NCBI GenBank assembly: GCA_023052935.1
Contig: CM041298.1
Span: 6,839,344-6,903,343 of the forward strand
Length of the DNA stretch: 64,000 nucleotides
Source of the DNA: Piezodorus guildinii
Taxonomy: Eukaryota > Arthropoda > Insecta > Hemiptera > Pentatomidae
Direction of reading: 5' to 3'
A program made the position numbers and the translations under genes. The notes below the pieces were generated by a model. The model was given only the letters and a program-made list of their open reading frames with translations. It searched no databases and was not told the DNA's origin. Shown in pieces: positions 10,669 through 21,366 of the stretch. Every line of letters begins with the position of its first letter. Position 1 is the first letter of the stretch.

Positions 10669-11225
10669 AAGTCTAGTGCTAATTCGGTAAGTCGTACGAA
10701 ACTGAAATTTCATATTTCAGACAACTATACGCCCGAGATGTTACAACAACTTTTATTTTAAAATCAGCTTACCAGAAGAGCCACTTTATACCATGCATTT
10801 TGCATCTTCTTAAGATTTTCTCAACTATAACGATTTTGCTTAATCATGTAGGTTTCATTCTGATTGAAATAGTCTGACAGGGCTTAAATGCCGATATTTT
10901 AAATTTTTTTTCTGTAAACTATCTTTAATTTTGTAGATTCTATAAAGATAACCATATTATCTTTTCACCACTGATAAAAAAACAGGGAAAAATTTCTAAA
11001 TTTAATGAATTCGATATCGAACTAAAGGAATAAACTGAAATAATATTTTTTTAATGCAATTTGGTTTTTGAACATTAGAACAGTACATGTATAATATACC
11101 GTTGGAAAGCTAAAGATTTCAGAAAAAAATATTATTTGATACACGAGATTTTTAAAGTTAATATAGAGTGATGAAAAGCCTATAAAACTAACTGATTATT
11201 TTAGATAATAATATAATAGATTTTT

Positions 11226-12088
11226 ACTTTCACTTACTATATATAGTAAGGGGAAGTATTGCGATCGTGAAAATTTTCGAATTTCAGTTTTCAACAGAAA
11301 TACACATTTTAGAGTCTCCTGAGTTCAAATAACAATGTCCCTCAAAACGTTCTGTGCGTGTGTGTGTGTGTGTGTTGTGTGTGGTAGCTCCCGGGCGAAA
11401 ACGGTAAGTCCTATGAAACTGAAATTTCATATTTAAGACAAATATACGCCCAAGACGTTACAAAACATTTTCATCAAAATGAGCTAACCAGAAAAGCACT
11501 TTATATCATTCATTATGCACCTTTTTTTCGATTTTCTCAAAAACAGTTCCGACGATTTTGATTAAACTCCCTCGATATCGACGTAAAATTTGAAAGGCTT
11601 AAACGTCATGTTCTGATTAAAACTTTTATTTTATTAATTACCTTTGATTTTTTAGATTCTATAAAAATAATCAAATTAGCTTGTTAGCATTGATAAATAA
11701 CAGCTAAATATGCAAGTTGAGCGAATTTGAAAAACAACTAAAAGAGAGAAGTGCAAACATATTTTTTATGCAATTTTTGTGTTTTTGAACATAGCAACAG
11801 TAATATACATGTATGATATACCGTTGGAAAGCTAACGATTTTAGAAAAATATTATCTTATACACAAGCTTGTAAAAGTCAATTAAGAGTTATGAAAAACC
11901 AATAAAACGAACTGATTATTTTATATAGTTATGTAATAGATTTTTAAAAAACACATGTTTCTATATAAATTCAACTTAATTAATTCTTAAATAGTTTCAA
12001 GTATTTTAAACTCTAACTGTATTTGAAAATTCTTTCATTGATTTCAAAAATGGAGGTGAAGTGAAAGTAATGTGTTGCCCGCACCAGA
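11226..12088 (-). mobile_element. HINE family copy, complete, nested
   Basis: 863 bp, from ACTTTCACTTAC with hairpin CTTACTATATATAGTAAG to ...CCGCACCAGA. Removing it restores the interrupted host copy at a T-run (AGATTTTT / TTTTTTAATAAAAC), so both boundaries are precise and no duplication beyond T residues is needed. It contains a GT tract at 11346-11383. Confidence 0.88.
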
Positions 12089-12106
12089 TTTTTTAATAAA
12101 ACAGGG

Positions 12107-12569
12107 CTTAAATGCCAACATTTTAAAGTTTCTCTCTCTAAACTACCTTTAATTTTGTACATTCTCTAAGGTTAACTGTATCATCTTAATGATATTGATA
12201 ACGGCTAAATATACAAATTGTAATAATTCGATCACCAACTAAAGGTTAAAAGAGAAACACTTTTTTTTAATATTAAGAACAGATAATATAGACGTATAAT
12301 ATACCGTTGGATAGAGAAAGATTTTAGAAAAATAATTATCTGATACAAAAAGTAACATAAAGTGTTGAATAGAGAATAATCTTATTACTGATTAACAATT
12401 TAATATAGTTAAATTATTTAGTCTAAATCATGTGTTTCCAACGAAAATGAATACTCGTTTGATTAAAATCAACTTTTAATATTTTTTTTATATTGAAATA
12501 TATTTAATAGTTTTTAAATTGATTTTAGCAGTCGAGGTGTGTGAAAGTCGTGCGTTTTCGTCACTAGAG
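12107..12569 (-). mobile_element. HINE partial copy
   Basis: Starts inside the family at GGGCTTAAATGCC and runs to a diverged terminus GTGAAAGTCGTGCG...TCACTAGAG. It is more diverged than the neighbouring copies. Confidence 0.65.
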
Positions 12570-12965
12570 TTTTTTTTATAATAATTATTACTATAATTAT
12601 TCTGATATTAGGTCGTCATGCTCTTTTATATTAGAAGGTATTTCAATATATTTATTTCAAACAACGTTAAGCTTATCATGTTATAGAGCGATTGGTTTAA
12701 TTAATTAAATGAGAATCAGTTGTCCAAGAGAGAAATATAATCTAATTAAATATTAAAATATTTTCCGTTTCATTCTTGTTTTATTTATGCTCTATATTTG
12801 CATTCATGGAATCACATTCTCTCTACATTTACAACATTCTCTGTTCTAATGAGGAATTACTGTATATTTATCCTCATAATATTGTGTTATACATTATTTA
12901 TTTATTAATACAAAGCAAATTCACACACAGATATATATATTTAATATATATAAATTATACAGATA
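12570..12965. other. AT-rich spacer
   Basis: No gene or repeat family recognised. It ends in a TA-rich stretch (12930-12969). Confidence 0.45.
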
Positions 12966-13697
12966 TATAAATTTTCGAATTCGAGTTTTCTCTGAAAATA
13001 CATGTATTTGAGTCTCCTCAATCCAAATGACCAAGTCCCGCTAATAGGTCTGTGTGTCCGTATGTGTGGTAAGTCTAGCTCAAAATCAAAAAGCCCTATG
13101 AAACTGAAATTTCATATTTAAGACAACTATACATCCGAGATGTTATAGCAACTATTTCATTAAAATCAGCTAACCAGAAGAGGCACTTTATACCATGCAT
13201 TTTGCACCTATTTACGATTTTCTCAAAAAAAACTTTAACGATTTTGAGTAAACTGCCCATATCGATGTAAAATTAGACGGGACTTTAATATCATGTAGGT
13301 TTTATTCTGATTGAAATAGTATGACAGGGCTTAAATGCTGATATATTTTAAAATTTCTTCCTCTAAAGTGCCTTTAATTTTGTAGATTCTATAAAGATAA
13401 CCATATTATCTTGTTACCATTGATGAATAACAGCTAAATATGCAAGTTGAGCGAATTTGAAACATAACTAAAGGAGAAAACTGAAAAAATATTTTTTTGA
13501 ACTTAAGAACAGTAATATACATGTATAATATACCGTTGGAATGCTAAAGATTTTTAAAAAATATTATCTTATACATAATATTGTAAAAGTTAAGTGATAG
13601 TGATGATAAGTCGATAAAACCAACTGATTGTCGTAGATAAAAATATAATAGATTATTTAATAAAGCACATGTTTCTATTAAAATCGAATGTAAAAAA
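12966..13697 (-). mobile_element. HINE copy lacking its left end
   Basis: Begins after the TATA hairpin (AATTTTCGAATTCGAG), includes the short GTGTGTCCGTATGTGTGG tract and ends at TTCTATTAAAATCGAATG, where the next, oppositely oriented copy begins. Confidence 0.7.
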
Positions 13698-14135
13698 TCC
13701 GGTGCGGGCAACACACGAATTTCACTTACTTCCGTTGTTAAAATAAATTAAAGAATTTTCAAATACAGTTAGAGATAAAAATTAGTAAAACAATTAAAGA
13801 ATTAATTAAATTGAATTTATATAGAAACATGTGTTTTATTAAAAAATCTATTATATTATTTTCTAAAATAATCAGTTAGTTTTATCTTCTTTTCATCACT
13901 CTCCATTAACCTTTAAAAGCTTGAGTATGAGATAATATGTTTTCTAAAATCTTTAGCTTTCCAACGGTATATCATACATGTATATTATCTATTATTTAAT
14001 AATACACATGTTTCTATTGAAACTTAAAGCAATTAATATTTTAACAATTTATTTGTATCTTGAAATATATTTAAAAATTCTTAAATTGATTTTAACAACG
14101 GAGGTAAGTGAAAGTCGTGTGTTGCGCGCACCAGA
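13698..14135. mobile_element. HINE fold-back composite (two left ends)
   Basis: 13698-13987 is a HINE left end in plus orientation (TCCGGTGCGGGCAACACACG). From ~13988 it continues as a minus-oriented left part ending at GCACCAGA (14135). This is the same outward-facing double-left-end arrangement as 2631-3443, at a different switch point. Confidence 0.65.
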
Positions 14136-14877
14136 TTTTTTCAACATTCACTAGAAGCACAGATATTAAAGGAAATGTGTTTTTCGCACGCAAACTTTTC
14201 GAATTTTTTTCTTCGTGACTTCTGAGAAGCATCGGCTCCTAATATTTTCCTGAGTGTAATGGTTTAATATCTAGTTACTTTTACTTACTATATATAGTAA
14301 GGGGAAGTATTGCGACCGTGAAAATTTTCGAATTCTAGTTTTCAACGGAAATACAAGTTTAGGGTCCCCTGAGTCCAAAAAACCAAGTCCCGCAAAAAGG
14401 TCTCTGTGTGTATGTGTGTGTGTGTGTGTGTGTGTGGTAACTTCCGGGCGGAAACGGTAAGTCCTATGAAACTGAAATTTCACATTTAAGACAACTATAC
14501 GCCCGAGACGTGATATAACTTTTTATATCAGAGGCACTTTATACCATGCATTTTGCACCTTTTTTCGATTTTCTCAAAAACGGTTCCGATATTGGGCTTT
14601 AATATCATGTAGGTTTTATTCTGATTAAAATAGTCTGACAGGGCTTAAATGCCGATATTTTAAGTTTTCTTTATCTAAAGTACCTTTAATTTTGTAGATT
14701 CAATAAAAAAAACTATATTATCTTGTTAACGCTGATGAAAAACAGGTAAATATATAAATTGAATAAATTCGAAATCCGACTAAAGGAGAAAACAGAAAAA
14801 CTATTTTTTAAATGCAATTTTTCGTTTTTGAACATAAGAGCAGTAATATACATGTATGATATACCGTTGGAAAGCTA

Positions 14878-15318
14878 GATGAGGAAGATGGTTGGGGGTG
14901 CGGTCATAAATTAAAACCACACAATTAAAAATAAGAGTTATTTTTATTATGTGCCGACGTTTCGGCCTACAATGTGGGCCTTCATCAGGGCTAAAAGAAA
15001 CAAGATAACAACCAATGTAATTAGACTTAATAATGCGTTAGGTATATAATAATAATATGACAGTAATAAATTATGGGAACATAAATAATATTAAATGTAA
15101 AATGATAATAAGATGACAATTATAAAGTATGGAAATAAGGTGACAGTTATAAAGTATGGAAATAAACAAAATTAAGATGATAGTTATAAAGTATGGAAGT
15201 AGACATAATTGAGATGATAATATTGTAATGAGAATATATAAATAGAGACTCAGTAAATGAAGAAAAATGATAAAGGAAAAATTTTTGAAAAAAATTGAAA
15301 AATGATAAAGGAAAAAAA
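14878..15318 (-). mobile_element. hammerhead-bearing element, family A, intact insertion
   Basis: A 441-bp insertion bounded by GTTGGAAAGCTA at 14866-14877 and 15319-15330. On the minus strand it starts T-rich, contains at least three ~35-bp tandem units with CCATACTTTATAACT, then the block GGTTGTTATCTTGTTTC, the hammerhead-like motif, and ends CCAACCATCTTCCTCATC. No ORF. The homologous copy at 28735-29054 shares all these parts. It may be a non-autonomous Penelope-like or retrozyme-type element; no protein is present to confirm this. Confidence 0.8.
14953..14992 (-). ncRNA. hammerhead ribozyme-like motif
   Basis: The minus strand reads AGCC-CTGATGA-A-GGCC...GGCC-GAAAC-GTC-GGCA. Helix I is GCC/GGC and helix II GGCC/GGCC, with ACA/TGT pairing beyond. 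Core residues CUGAUGA and GAA are present and the cleavage site would follow GTC. Helix III would be only AC/GU with no loop, so a single molecule could not close it; a dimer could. One extra A lies between CUGAUGA and helix II compared with the standard core. Confidence 0.55.
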
Positions 15319-15587
15319 GTTGGAAAGCTAAAGATTTTAGAAAAAAATATTATATCATGCACAAGCTTTTAAAAGTTAATAGAGAGTGATGAAATGAACA
15401 TAAAACTAACTGATTATTTTAGATAATAATATAATAATTTTTTTAATAAAACACATGTTTCTATATAAAATCAATTTAATTAATTTCTTAATAGTTTCAC
15501 GTATTTTTATCTCTAACTGTTTTTGAAAATTCTTTCATTGATTTTAAAGATGGAGACAAATGATAGTCGTGTGTTGCCCGGACCAGA

Positions 15588-15780
15588 TTTTTTTACATTA
15601 AGAAATGTCATCAAAATCGGTGAGAATTTTGGATTCTCTCCTTGTTAAGGTCATATTTTAATCCCGTTGTAATATTATTCTAACGGGATTCGTACCAATA
15701 TCAATAAAAACATTAATATTATTTAAACGGAAAACCGTTACGTTTTCCCTCCAAAAGCTAGAAGGCGCGGGAAAGGAGCG
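15588..15780. other. spacer with small inverted repeats
   Basis: Contains AATCCCGTT...AACGGGATT (about 15658-15690) and a 40-bp segment (15605-15646, ATCAAAATCGGTGAG...) that recurs at 56302-56342. Confidence 0.4.
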
Positions 15781-16017
15781 AGTACAGTGGCTCACCCTAG
15801 CGGCCGTTCCAGAAGTTGAGGGTTCGGCGCCTCAGTCTGTGACTGCCACTCGCCGGATCAACAGGTCCTCTCAACGTAAAGTTCTCATTCCATCGCGATA
15901 TCTTGTATCTGTAATTGTATTCGTATTCGTAATTACAGCTCTTAATATTGCTCAGTGCGCCTTAGTCATTAAGTGTTGCCGTTCTGTGTGTTGTGATCTG
16001 AATACAGTTTTGGAACG
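15781..16017 (+). promoter_or_regulatory. candidate promoter/5' leader of a host gene
   Basis: GC content rises sharply compared with both sides (about 15770-16070). An arthropod initiator-like TCAGTC lies at 15832-15837. No TATA box is visible at the right distance, and a GGATC element is not at the +28 position expected of a DPE. The leader runs into the ATG at 16018. Assigned by base composition and context only. Confidence 0.35.
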
Positions 16018-16076
16018 ATGTTCAAAATGAGTCGCCCTGTGTTCTTCCTCTTCGCCTGTGTCTTCAAGTTATCAAG
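16018..16076 (+). CDS. candidate first coding exon, signal-peptide-like
   Basis: The frame from ATG 16018 encodes 19 codons plus two bases, with a hydrophobic core PVFFLFACVF resembling a secretory signal or first membrane segment. It then meets a strong donor AAG|GTAAGAAG at 16076/16077. The second ATG (16027, context CAAAATG) fits the insect Kozak pattern better. The following ~2 kb lacks repeats and looks like an intron. No second exon could be joined: acceptor-like sites at ~18000 and 55160 both give immediate or early stops in phase. The family is unknown, and the call rests on composition, hydrophobicity and donor. Confidence 0.4.
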
Positions 16077-16101
16077 GTAAGAAGTCGGAAAAATATAAAT
16101 T

Positions 16102-16103
<2 letters not shown>

Positions 16104-16147
<44 letters not shown>
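16104..16147. repeat. poly(T) tract
   Basis: 44 consecutive T, 28 bp downstream of the candidate splice donor. Confidence 0.98.
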
Positions 16148-16149
<2 letters not shown>

Positions 16150-18050
16150 CCTCGTGCAATAATTCCGATTTTAACTAAAAAACAACAAGTATTTTTAAAA
16201 ATCTTCGTCCGATTTCTCCATCACAACTTATGAAAAACTACCTGCATACCTGATTTTTTTTTTTCTTTATTTCTCTCGTACAGAATAATGTTATTATTTT
16301 ATTTTATTTATTTAATATTCAATAATTTCTAAAGACATTTATTAAAAAAAAAAAAAAAATCTCAACAAAAAACTAAGGTATTGGGTATTAATTCGATATG
16401 ACGTCATCATCAGAGAGCGTCCAGCTCCACCTTATATTTGTTATTTATTATTATTATTTTAATTACTGTAATAATTAATATGTTAGAAAAATATTTGTAA
16501 GAATTTTCTATTTGTTTTAAAAATAGTATTATAAATGATAAAATTTCTTTTTATAATGTTTGCTTTTTTTATGGAGTTTTAAAATTTAAAAAAAAAATCA
16601 CAATTTCCATTTGTTAATAATTAATTTAAAATTAGGCAGGTTCAGGAATCTACTGTTATTTAATATATTTTTTTTACACGACTAATAATTAGCCAAAAGT
16701 TTTCGTTTTATAATTAATATAAAAGTCCGTAATTACACTTATCTGTAGATTTTAAAAATAAAAGTTTTTTTAATAAAATTAGGTAAAATTTTAGCCTTGA
16801 TAAAAAACAAAACATTCTATATATCTATGATAATTTCAACAATCGACCTTCACATCTTCAACATTATTATTTGATTTTATCTGTTATTATTTTTTTTCAT
16901 TTATTTATGTTATTTTTTTTTTTGTACGATTTCCAATTTATCAACTATTCGATTTTTAAAGCAAACATATTGAAGTGCGTGAATCGATAGTATTTTTATT
17001 TTATTTTTATTTTTTAAAAGAAATAATCATTTTTTTAATTGAAGTTTATTGTTCTAAATTATGTGGTAAATACTTCGGACTAAGCACAATTCTGGAAATC
17101 CGTGAAGAAAGATTTTATTTATTTTAACGAATAATTAATTATAATAAAATTTTAATAATAAGTTTTATTTATTCATACAAATTATAACCTACCTAATTAA
17201 TAATTACAAACAAGAATAAGTTGATTATTTTTAAGTGGGATATTTTTTGGTCGCTACTGTATTTCCTCCGAAATAATAGGGTTAATATTTCAGAATTTCC
17301 GCGTACAGTTTCGTCAGAAACTTTTTTGAGGTTTTTTTTTTTTAATATATTAACATTTTTCTAGGTATTCAATACGGAAATTGTGTAATTGCTGGAATCG
17401 GTTGTTAGTGATTTATAAAATATTTTCTAATGTGCCAGTTTTTTATTTATTTATTTTATTCTTTTATAATGAGTGTTTTAAACTTATATCACAAAAAAAA
17501 ACTTTTTGAATTAATAGTTAAAACTTCGTCTAGAAAGAAACTTTACTATGAGAAATTTATTATCATAAATCTACTTATAGAAAATATAATGTTAAAGTGC
17601 ATAATTATGCGAATAGGACGTTTTTATTTTAAATGCTTTTACTTATGACATGTTTTTAAATATTTAACTTTTATTACAACAGTTTTGGGTTCTTGAAAAT
17701 AAGGTGTGACATTGCAGAATATTTTGTGTGCGACGAAGTGAAGAAAATCTCAAAAAAAAAAAATTATTAAAAAGACATTTTAAGCGCATTACACAGTATG
17801 ATACCGGAACATGGGTGTTGGCCGAAGAATTTCTCTTATGTAACTAGCAGCTTTCACGCTTACATGTTAGTTAACATAACATTATTATGTTAATGCTCTC
17901 ATTAACCGTTACATATTTTTACCGTCCTGTAAATAATTTTTAGTCTGAGGTAGAATGTGTGTGTTGTAACTCGGTCCTTATCTCTTTCCAGATTAGACAA
18001 ATCGTTAAGATAGCACCCCCACCTTAGGTTAGGCTGATCAGTAAGCAACA
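16148..18050. other. non-repetitive AT-rich region, intron-like
   Basis: About 1.9 kb with no copy of any repeat family found elsewhere in the window, which is exceptional here. ORFs are short and low-complexity. A polypyrimidine-AG near 18000 is acceptor-like, but its downstream frame stops after seven codons in the phase set by the exon at 16018. Confidence 0.45.
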
Positions 18051-18070
18051 TTATATATATATATATATAT

Positions 18071-18114
<44 letters not shown>

Positions 18115-18128
18115 TTATATAATATATA
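18051..18128. repeat. (TA)n microsatellite
   Basis: TA repeats with AATA interruptions. Confidence 0.95.
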
Positions 18129-18884
18129 TCCATAATATGCATCCATAATATATATCCATTTAAGGAAATATCGATGTTATTTAAAAAACATAATATTCCT
18201 TTAAAAACACTTTTCAGAAATGCTTTAATTTGCAAAAATATATTTATTACACATTTCATTTCGTTTCAAATAATAACAAAGCTTTTCCCTCTATGATTTA
18301 AAATAATGTTATTATTAAATTATTAAAAAAAAAACAACTATTTTATTGCAAGAAAAAAAAAATTGGTTTAATAGAGGATTATTGACGAATTTCGAAAAAT
18401 TTGGTATTCACTGAACCTACTCAAGGCGTCTGAGAGGTAGGTGTTAAAGGCACCTCACGGTGAGAGAAAAGTTAGATGAAAATTTGTGGAGAGTTCACGA
18501 AAGTTGGAGGAGGCGACAGACATATAACAAAAAAATTTATTCGGATAATAGTATCAAATATACTGTAAAAAAACTGTAAAAAAAAAGATAACATACACAT
18601 TTTAAAAATATGTTTTTTTAATGTAGACACTCCCTTTCAAGAAATTAAGCATTGATTTCACCGCAATCACTCAAGTTTTAGGAAGTTAAAGTTTTTTGTT
18701 TGTTTTTAAACCGTTAAAGCAATTTTTGAAACTATTTATAGGAATCATTGACTGGCGCACTTCGCTGTCTTGGTTTGAAAAATTTAGCAGTGAAGATACT
18801 AAGTTATCTAGTTTTTCATGAGTATTTTAATAAATATCTTCTTGTTTAAATTTAAATTTTAGATTATGTATATTCATTCAACGT
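18129..18884. other. unassigned AT-rich spacer
   Basis: No gene or recognised repeat. A GC-richer patch at 18420-18520 shows no homology within the window. Confidence 0.4.
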
Positions 18885-19122
18885 CACTTTTATGCTACTA
18901 TGGCTAATCGGAAGATGCTACAATAGGAGTCTTAAATTTTGCCTATACAGTTTATAAGACAGAGATCTTTACGAGTTCCAACATCGCACAGGCTGGTCTA
19001 CTTTTTTACGTCCCCTCAGAAGGGCTGCATAACTAAGGATTTTTTACTCTCATTAAATAATCCAAGGGCTACCTGCGGGTTCGAAGCCGTGACCTTTGGC
19101 ATAGAAGTCTGTGCACAATAGT
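18885..19122 (-). mobile_element. SINE1 copy, diverged
   Basis: The reverse strand carries the B-box region (GGCTTCGAACCCGC), the body block CCTTCTGAGGGGACGT and the 3' end matching GATTAGCCATAGTAGCATAAA. The tRNA-like 5' end is eroded. Confidence 0.75.
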
Positions 19123-19394
19123 TTCTGAATATTTTTCTTTTACTGTACCTAGATCATTTAAAGGATATTTCTGTTAATAGATTCTGCTTTTAAAAGTGGT
19201 ATCACTGATTTGCTATTCCTTTTGGTGGTGGAGATCACTTCAATCTTGACACTTATAGTCTTAGGCTAATCTTAAACTCTACCTAACACTATGTTGCCAC
19301 CTCAAAGGAGCTGGTGGAACCTCAAGCCTACTAAAAAACGGGTTTGAGAGCACTTCTAAGAAATTATAAAAAAAAAAAAATCTTCTTTTTTGTG

Positions 19395-19535
19395 GGAATT
19401 TAGTCACTTTAGGACTGCATAACTAAGCATTTTTTACTCTCCGTTAAAAATCCTAGGAACGCCTGCTGGTTTGGACCCGTGACCTTTCGTATAGAAGGCC
19501 GTTATCCGAGCCACCATGCTACAGGTGATCCCTAT
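19395..19535 (-). mobile_element. SINE1 5' part
   Basis: Reverse strand: GGGATCACCTGTAGCATGGTGG (A box), AAAGGTCACGGGTCC and the AAAAAATGCTTAGTTATGC start of the body, then truncated. Confidence 0.75.
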
Positions 19536-20117
19536 TTTATATTTTACAGCTCATAAATCATTCTATGGTTTTGAAACCTAACAAAATATTTGCATTCCTA
19601 GTTGCTAATGCTTCATTCTACCAGTTCTACTTTGGTACTTATCGTGCTCAACCGCCGAAGTTCCGCGTTACGTAGCCGTTTCCCGCTTTCCGGTCAATTG
19701 TTTCTGTATTGTACGCTCTATTATAGGTTTTTTTCACCTCTTCTCTGCTAATCCAATGGCCTCCATTCATCATATTTTTAAAAAAATATGAATTGAATAA
19801 TTTAAATGGTCTGTTTTCATTCATAAAATCTTTAAAAAATATGAATGGGAGAATAATAGGAAGCTACCTTCATTCATATTCATGCCACTTTTTAATTAAG
19901 GAATAAAAAAATAATTTTTTAATTCATTCAGTTCAGGCTAGGCTAAGTCGAAGCACTGGACCAGTTATGAATGAACTCCTTAGTTGGAGAATAAATCATT
20001 AATAAAACTTTTTGTAAAATTATGAAAACTCGAATTTAAACATTTTGCTAAATATTTTACGATAACATTACTTCCACTTACTTAATATGTAAAACATTTG
20101 TTTCTCTCTTCTTTTAA
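19536..20117. other. spacer with local inverted repeats
   Basis: No gene. Repeated ATTCAT...ATATGAAT elements (19765-19895) form several small imperfect hairpins. A 100-bp GC-richer patch at 19620-19720 is unassigned. Confidence 0.4.
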
Positions 20118-20385
20118 CGTTACTGAATGCTAAAGTGGCTAATCGGACAATGCTACAGTGGGAGTCCTAAATTTTGCCTATCCTGGTTTAATTAGGATAA
20201 GGATGTTTAACGAGTACCTGACATCGAACTGGCTAGGGACCACCTTTTTATGTCCCACCTGAAGTATGGCATAACTAGGGATTCTATACTTCCATTAAAA
20301 AATCTTAGGACACCTTGAAAAAAGTTTAAACACGCCTACTAACGTGAAAAATAGCTGTTATGAAAGCCACAAAGCCACTGATGAT
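20118..20385 (-). mobile_element. SINE1 copy, diverged
   Basis: Full span, from TTAACGTTACTGAATGC-like tail to a degraded tRNA-like head (CCACTGATGATCC). The B box is no longer recognisable. Confidence 0.75.
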
Positions 20386-20413
20386 CCTATACATATGTAA
20401 GTGAAAAAGAAAA

Positions 20414-21366
20414 TCTATTGCGTACAACACACTGATTTCATTTACCTCCGTTGTTTGTTGAAAAATTAATTACATTACGTTTCAATAGAACAAATGTTTT
20501 ATTAAATATCTATTTTATTTTTATCTGCGACAATCTTTAGTTTTATCGGCTTCACATCACTCTCTATTAACTTTTTTGATTATGTGTAAGAAGATAATAT
20601 TTTTTCTAAAATCTTTAGCATTCCAACGGTATATTAAACATGAAAAGAATTTTTGCTCTTTTTTCTCCTTATGTTGGATATCGAATTCGTCCAATTTATG
20701 CGTTTCCCTGCTTTTTAACAATGATAAAAAGTTAATAAGGTTATTTTAATAGAATCTACAAAATTAAAGGTACTTTAGAGGATGGAAATTTAAAATATCC
20801 ACATTTAAGCCCTGTCAGACTGTTTCATTCAGGATGAAACCTACATTACATTGAAGCCTATTAAATTTTATATCGATATGGTAAGTTTAATTGAAATCGT
20901 TTTAGCCATTTTCGTGAAACTAAAATAAAAAAGTGTAAACTGAACGGTATAAAGTAGCACTTTTGGTCAGCGCATTTTGGTAAAAAAGTTTCTGTAACAT
21001 CAGAACGCTAGACGGTTTTTCGGACTGAGGGGACCCCTGAAACGTGTATTTCCGTTGAAAAGTGAAATTCCAAAATGTTCGCGATCCCAATACTTTCCCT
21101 TACTAATTATTTTATATCTGTGGCGGTCGTGAAACACTGGATAACTCGAGTTATATCAAAAATGAGTTAACTCCACGTATCGCTCCCTCAGACCGTCTCC
21201 CACGTCATGTTAAATTGGTTAAAGACATTTCTTGGAGGAAGAAAACAGTATGTTATAACTCTATTTTTGGTATTACGTGAAGTTTCAGTCGCTCACCTAT
21301 AAAATGAAAATTTTTTGACTTAATCACTTATTCACGACAGCTACAGATATATAGGTAAGTATAGTT
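20414..21366 (+). mobile_element. HINE copy interrupted by TIR element M
   Basis: Left end TCTATTGCGTACAACACACTG (diverged). The interior follows the family to CCCAATACTTTCCCTTACTAA at ~21105. The expected right end ATATAGGTAAGT appears at 21349-21360, after TIR element M, which therefore inserted in the right-hand hairpin. Confidence 0.7.
21114..21350. mobile_element. TIR element M (MITE-like)
   Basis: About 237 bp with terminal inverted repeats CTGTGGCGGTCGTGAA / TTCACGACAGCTACAG (14 of 16 paired), flanked by AT/TA-rich residues. It contains an internal palindromic AACTCGAGTT. A second full copy is at 54257-54494 and a fragment at 34112-34175. No ORF. Superfamily is not assignable because the flanking duplication is ambiguous. 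Confidence 0.8.

Larger units (their letters stand above)
10532..12106 (-). mobile_element. HINE copy interrupted by a second HINE
   Basis: First part 10532-11225 runs from the ACTTTCATTTAC/TATA hairpin end to the ...AATAGATTTTT position of the family. The sequence TTTTTTAATAAAACA, expected next, appears at 12089-12106 after the nested copy. It then jumps to another truncated HINE at 12107. Confidence 0.75.
14277..15587 (-). mobile_element. HINE copy interrupted by hammerhead-like element
   Basis: Complete HINE in two parts, 14277-14877 and 15319-15587. It begins ACTTTTACTTACTATATATAG, has a GT tract (14405-14436) and ends at ...GACCAGA. The break carries a 12-bp duplication GTTGGAAAGCTA, so the HINE is older than the insert. 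Confidence 0.85.

Noticed and set aside
14271..14483. His-Thr repeat protein frame
   Set aside because: Translation of the GT tract inside a HINE; other HINE copies are broken at the same place.
15839..16030. 64-codon frame with hydrophobic and Cys-rich parts overlapping the candidate leader
   Set aside because: It has no ATG at its start (GTG at 15839) and is open mainly because the leader is GC-richer. The ATG at 16018/16027 with the donor at 16077 is a better explanation.
17990..18025. Acceptor-like CTCTTTCCAG after the candidate first exon
   Set aside because: In the required phase the frame stops after seven codons and no following donor is visible.
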